In this document: one piece after another, positions 6,682 through 6,945 of the stretch
Layout: each line of letters begins with the position of its first letter
Position numbering within the stretch: the stretch's first letter is position 1
Assembly: GCA_021781185.1 (NCBI GenBank)
Contig: JAJXXI010000442.1
Location: 1-6,945, forward strand
DNA length: 6,945 nt
Direction of reading: 5' to 3'
From: a bacterium
GTDB lineage: Bacteria; Verrucomicrobiota; Verrucomicrobiia; Limisphaerales; UBA11358
Position numbers and translations under genes: made by a program
Notes under the pieces: generated by a model
The model's database searches: none
Seen by the model: only the letters and a program-made list of their open reading frames with translations
What the model was told of the DNA's origin: nothing

Positions 6682-6945
6682 CTAGTTGCTAAAATTCGTA
6701 TTCGGTGTAAAACCGATAATAGACTGGATACCGCTACGGTTTGTCGAATCAAAAGTGACGGCGGCGAGGTGGTTTTGCGTGGTGTGGGAGTCTTCCGCGA
6801 CGTAGGAAGCCTCGCTTTGGTTGCTGCTCAAAATCATGTCCACCATCGGCTTCGGATTGAGCGGGTCGCCGTCGTGGTTGTAAATCATCAAGCTCACCAG
6901 CACGCACGCCATGGCCGGGGCGAGACCGCCCCAAAGCCAGGTCAT
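6682..6945 (-). CDS. Small ORF with one membrane segment (possibly 5'-truncated)
   Basis: The frame is open from the right edge to a TAG at 6682-6684. It gives 87 residues if the ATG at the very edge (6943-6945) is the start, but the frame may continue outside the window. Residues about 3-22 (WLWGGLAPAMACVLVSLMIY) form one hydrophobic helix; the rest is polar, rich in Asn, Ser and Thr, and ends TPNTNFSN. A membrane helix followed by a short polar tail would suit the C-terminal part of an anti-sigma-factor-like or other single-pass protein, but no diagnostic motif is visible and I do not assign a function. It ends 8 bases before the DUF2723 start, so the two genes are probably co-transcribed. 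Confidence 0.6.
   Translation of the reverse strand: MTWLWGGLAPAMACVLVSLMIYNHDGDPLNPKPMVDMILSSNQSEASYVAEDSHTTQNHLAAVTFDSTNRSGIQSIIGFTPNTNFSN

Noticed and set aside
1..6945. Mobile element, CRISPR array, toxin-antitoxin or phage-defence system
   Set aside because: No transposase or integrase, no regularly spaced direct repeats and no defence-type domains were seen; gene content is housekeeping plus one membrane enzyme.

Overview
The window is a GC-rich bacterial chromosomal segment with tightly packed genes. It most resembles a member of the Verrucomicrobiota (Pedosphaera/Limisphaerales-like). That placement is inferred from the style of the very large DUF2723 membrane protein and the gene arrangement; no rRNA or other decisive marker is present.

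Layout. At the left edge, the last 46 codons of an unidentified gene run rightward and stop at 142. Bases 143-499 are non-coding and contain a TTCAA/TTGAA inverted-repeat element with terminator-like geometry. Everything else reads leftward. In transcription order it is: the 3' part or whole of a small ORF with a membrane segment (945 end of the window, stop at 6682); a 1193-residue DUF2723 GT-C-fold membrane protein with a C-terminal TPR domain (6673-3092); grpE (3010-2432); dnaJ (2399-1254); and rsmE (1246-500). The leftward genes are separated by 8, 81, 32 and 7 bases. The two 7-8 base junctions suggest co-transcription, and the 81-base gap before grpE is the only room for a separate chaperone promoter.

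Function. GrpE (nucleotide exchange factor) and DnaJ (type I J-domain co-chaperone with four zinc-binding repeats) are the two partners of DnaK, which is not in the window. RsmE methylates 16S rRNA at U1498. Having rsmE directly after dnaJ recalls the hrcA-grpE-dnaK-dnaJ-prmA-rsmE order of Bacillus, here without hrcA, dnaK and prmA. The DUF2723 protein is probably a membrane glycosyltransferase or mannosyltransferase-like enzyme. It belongs with the small ORF upstream rather than with the chaperones.

I see no mobile element, CRISPR array, tRNA, rRNA or defence system. The window is mostly ordinary housekeeping. The intergenic inverted-repeat element, the reduced chaperone cluster and the DUF2723-TPR protein are the points most worth a second look.
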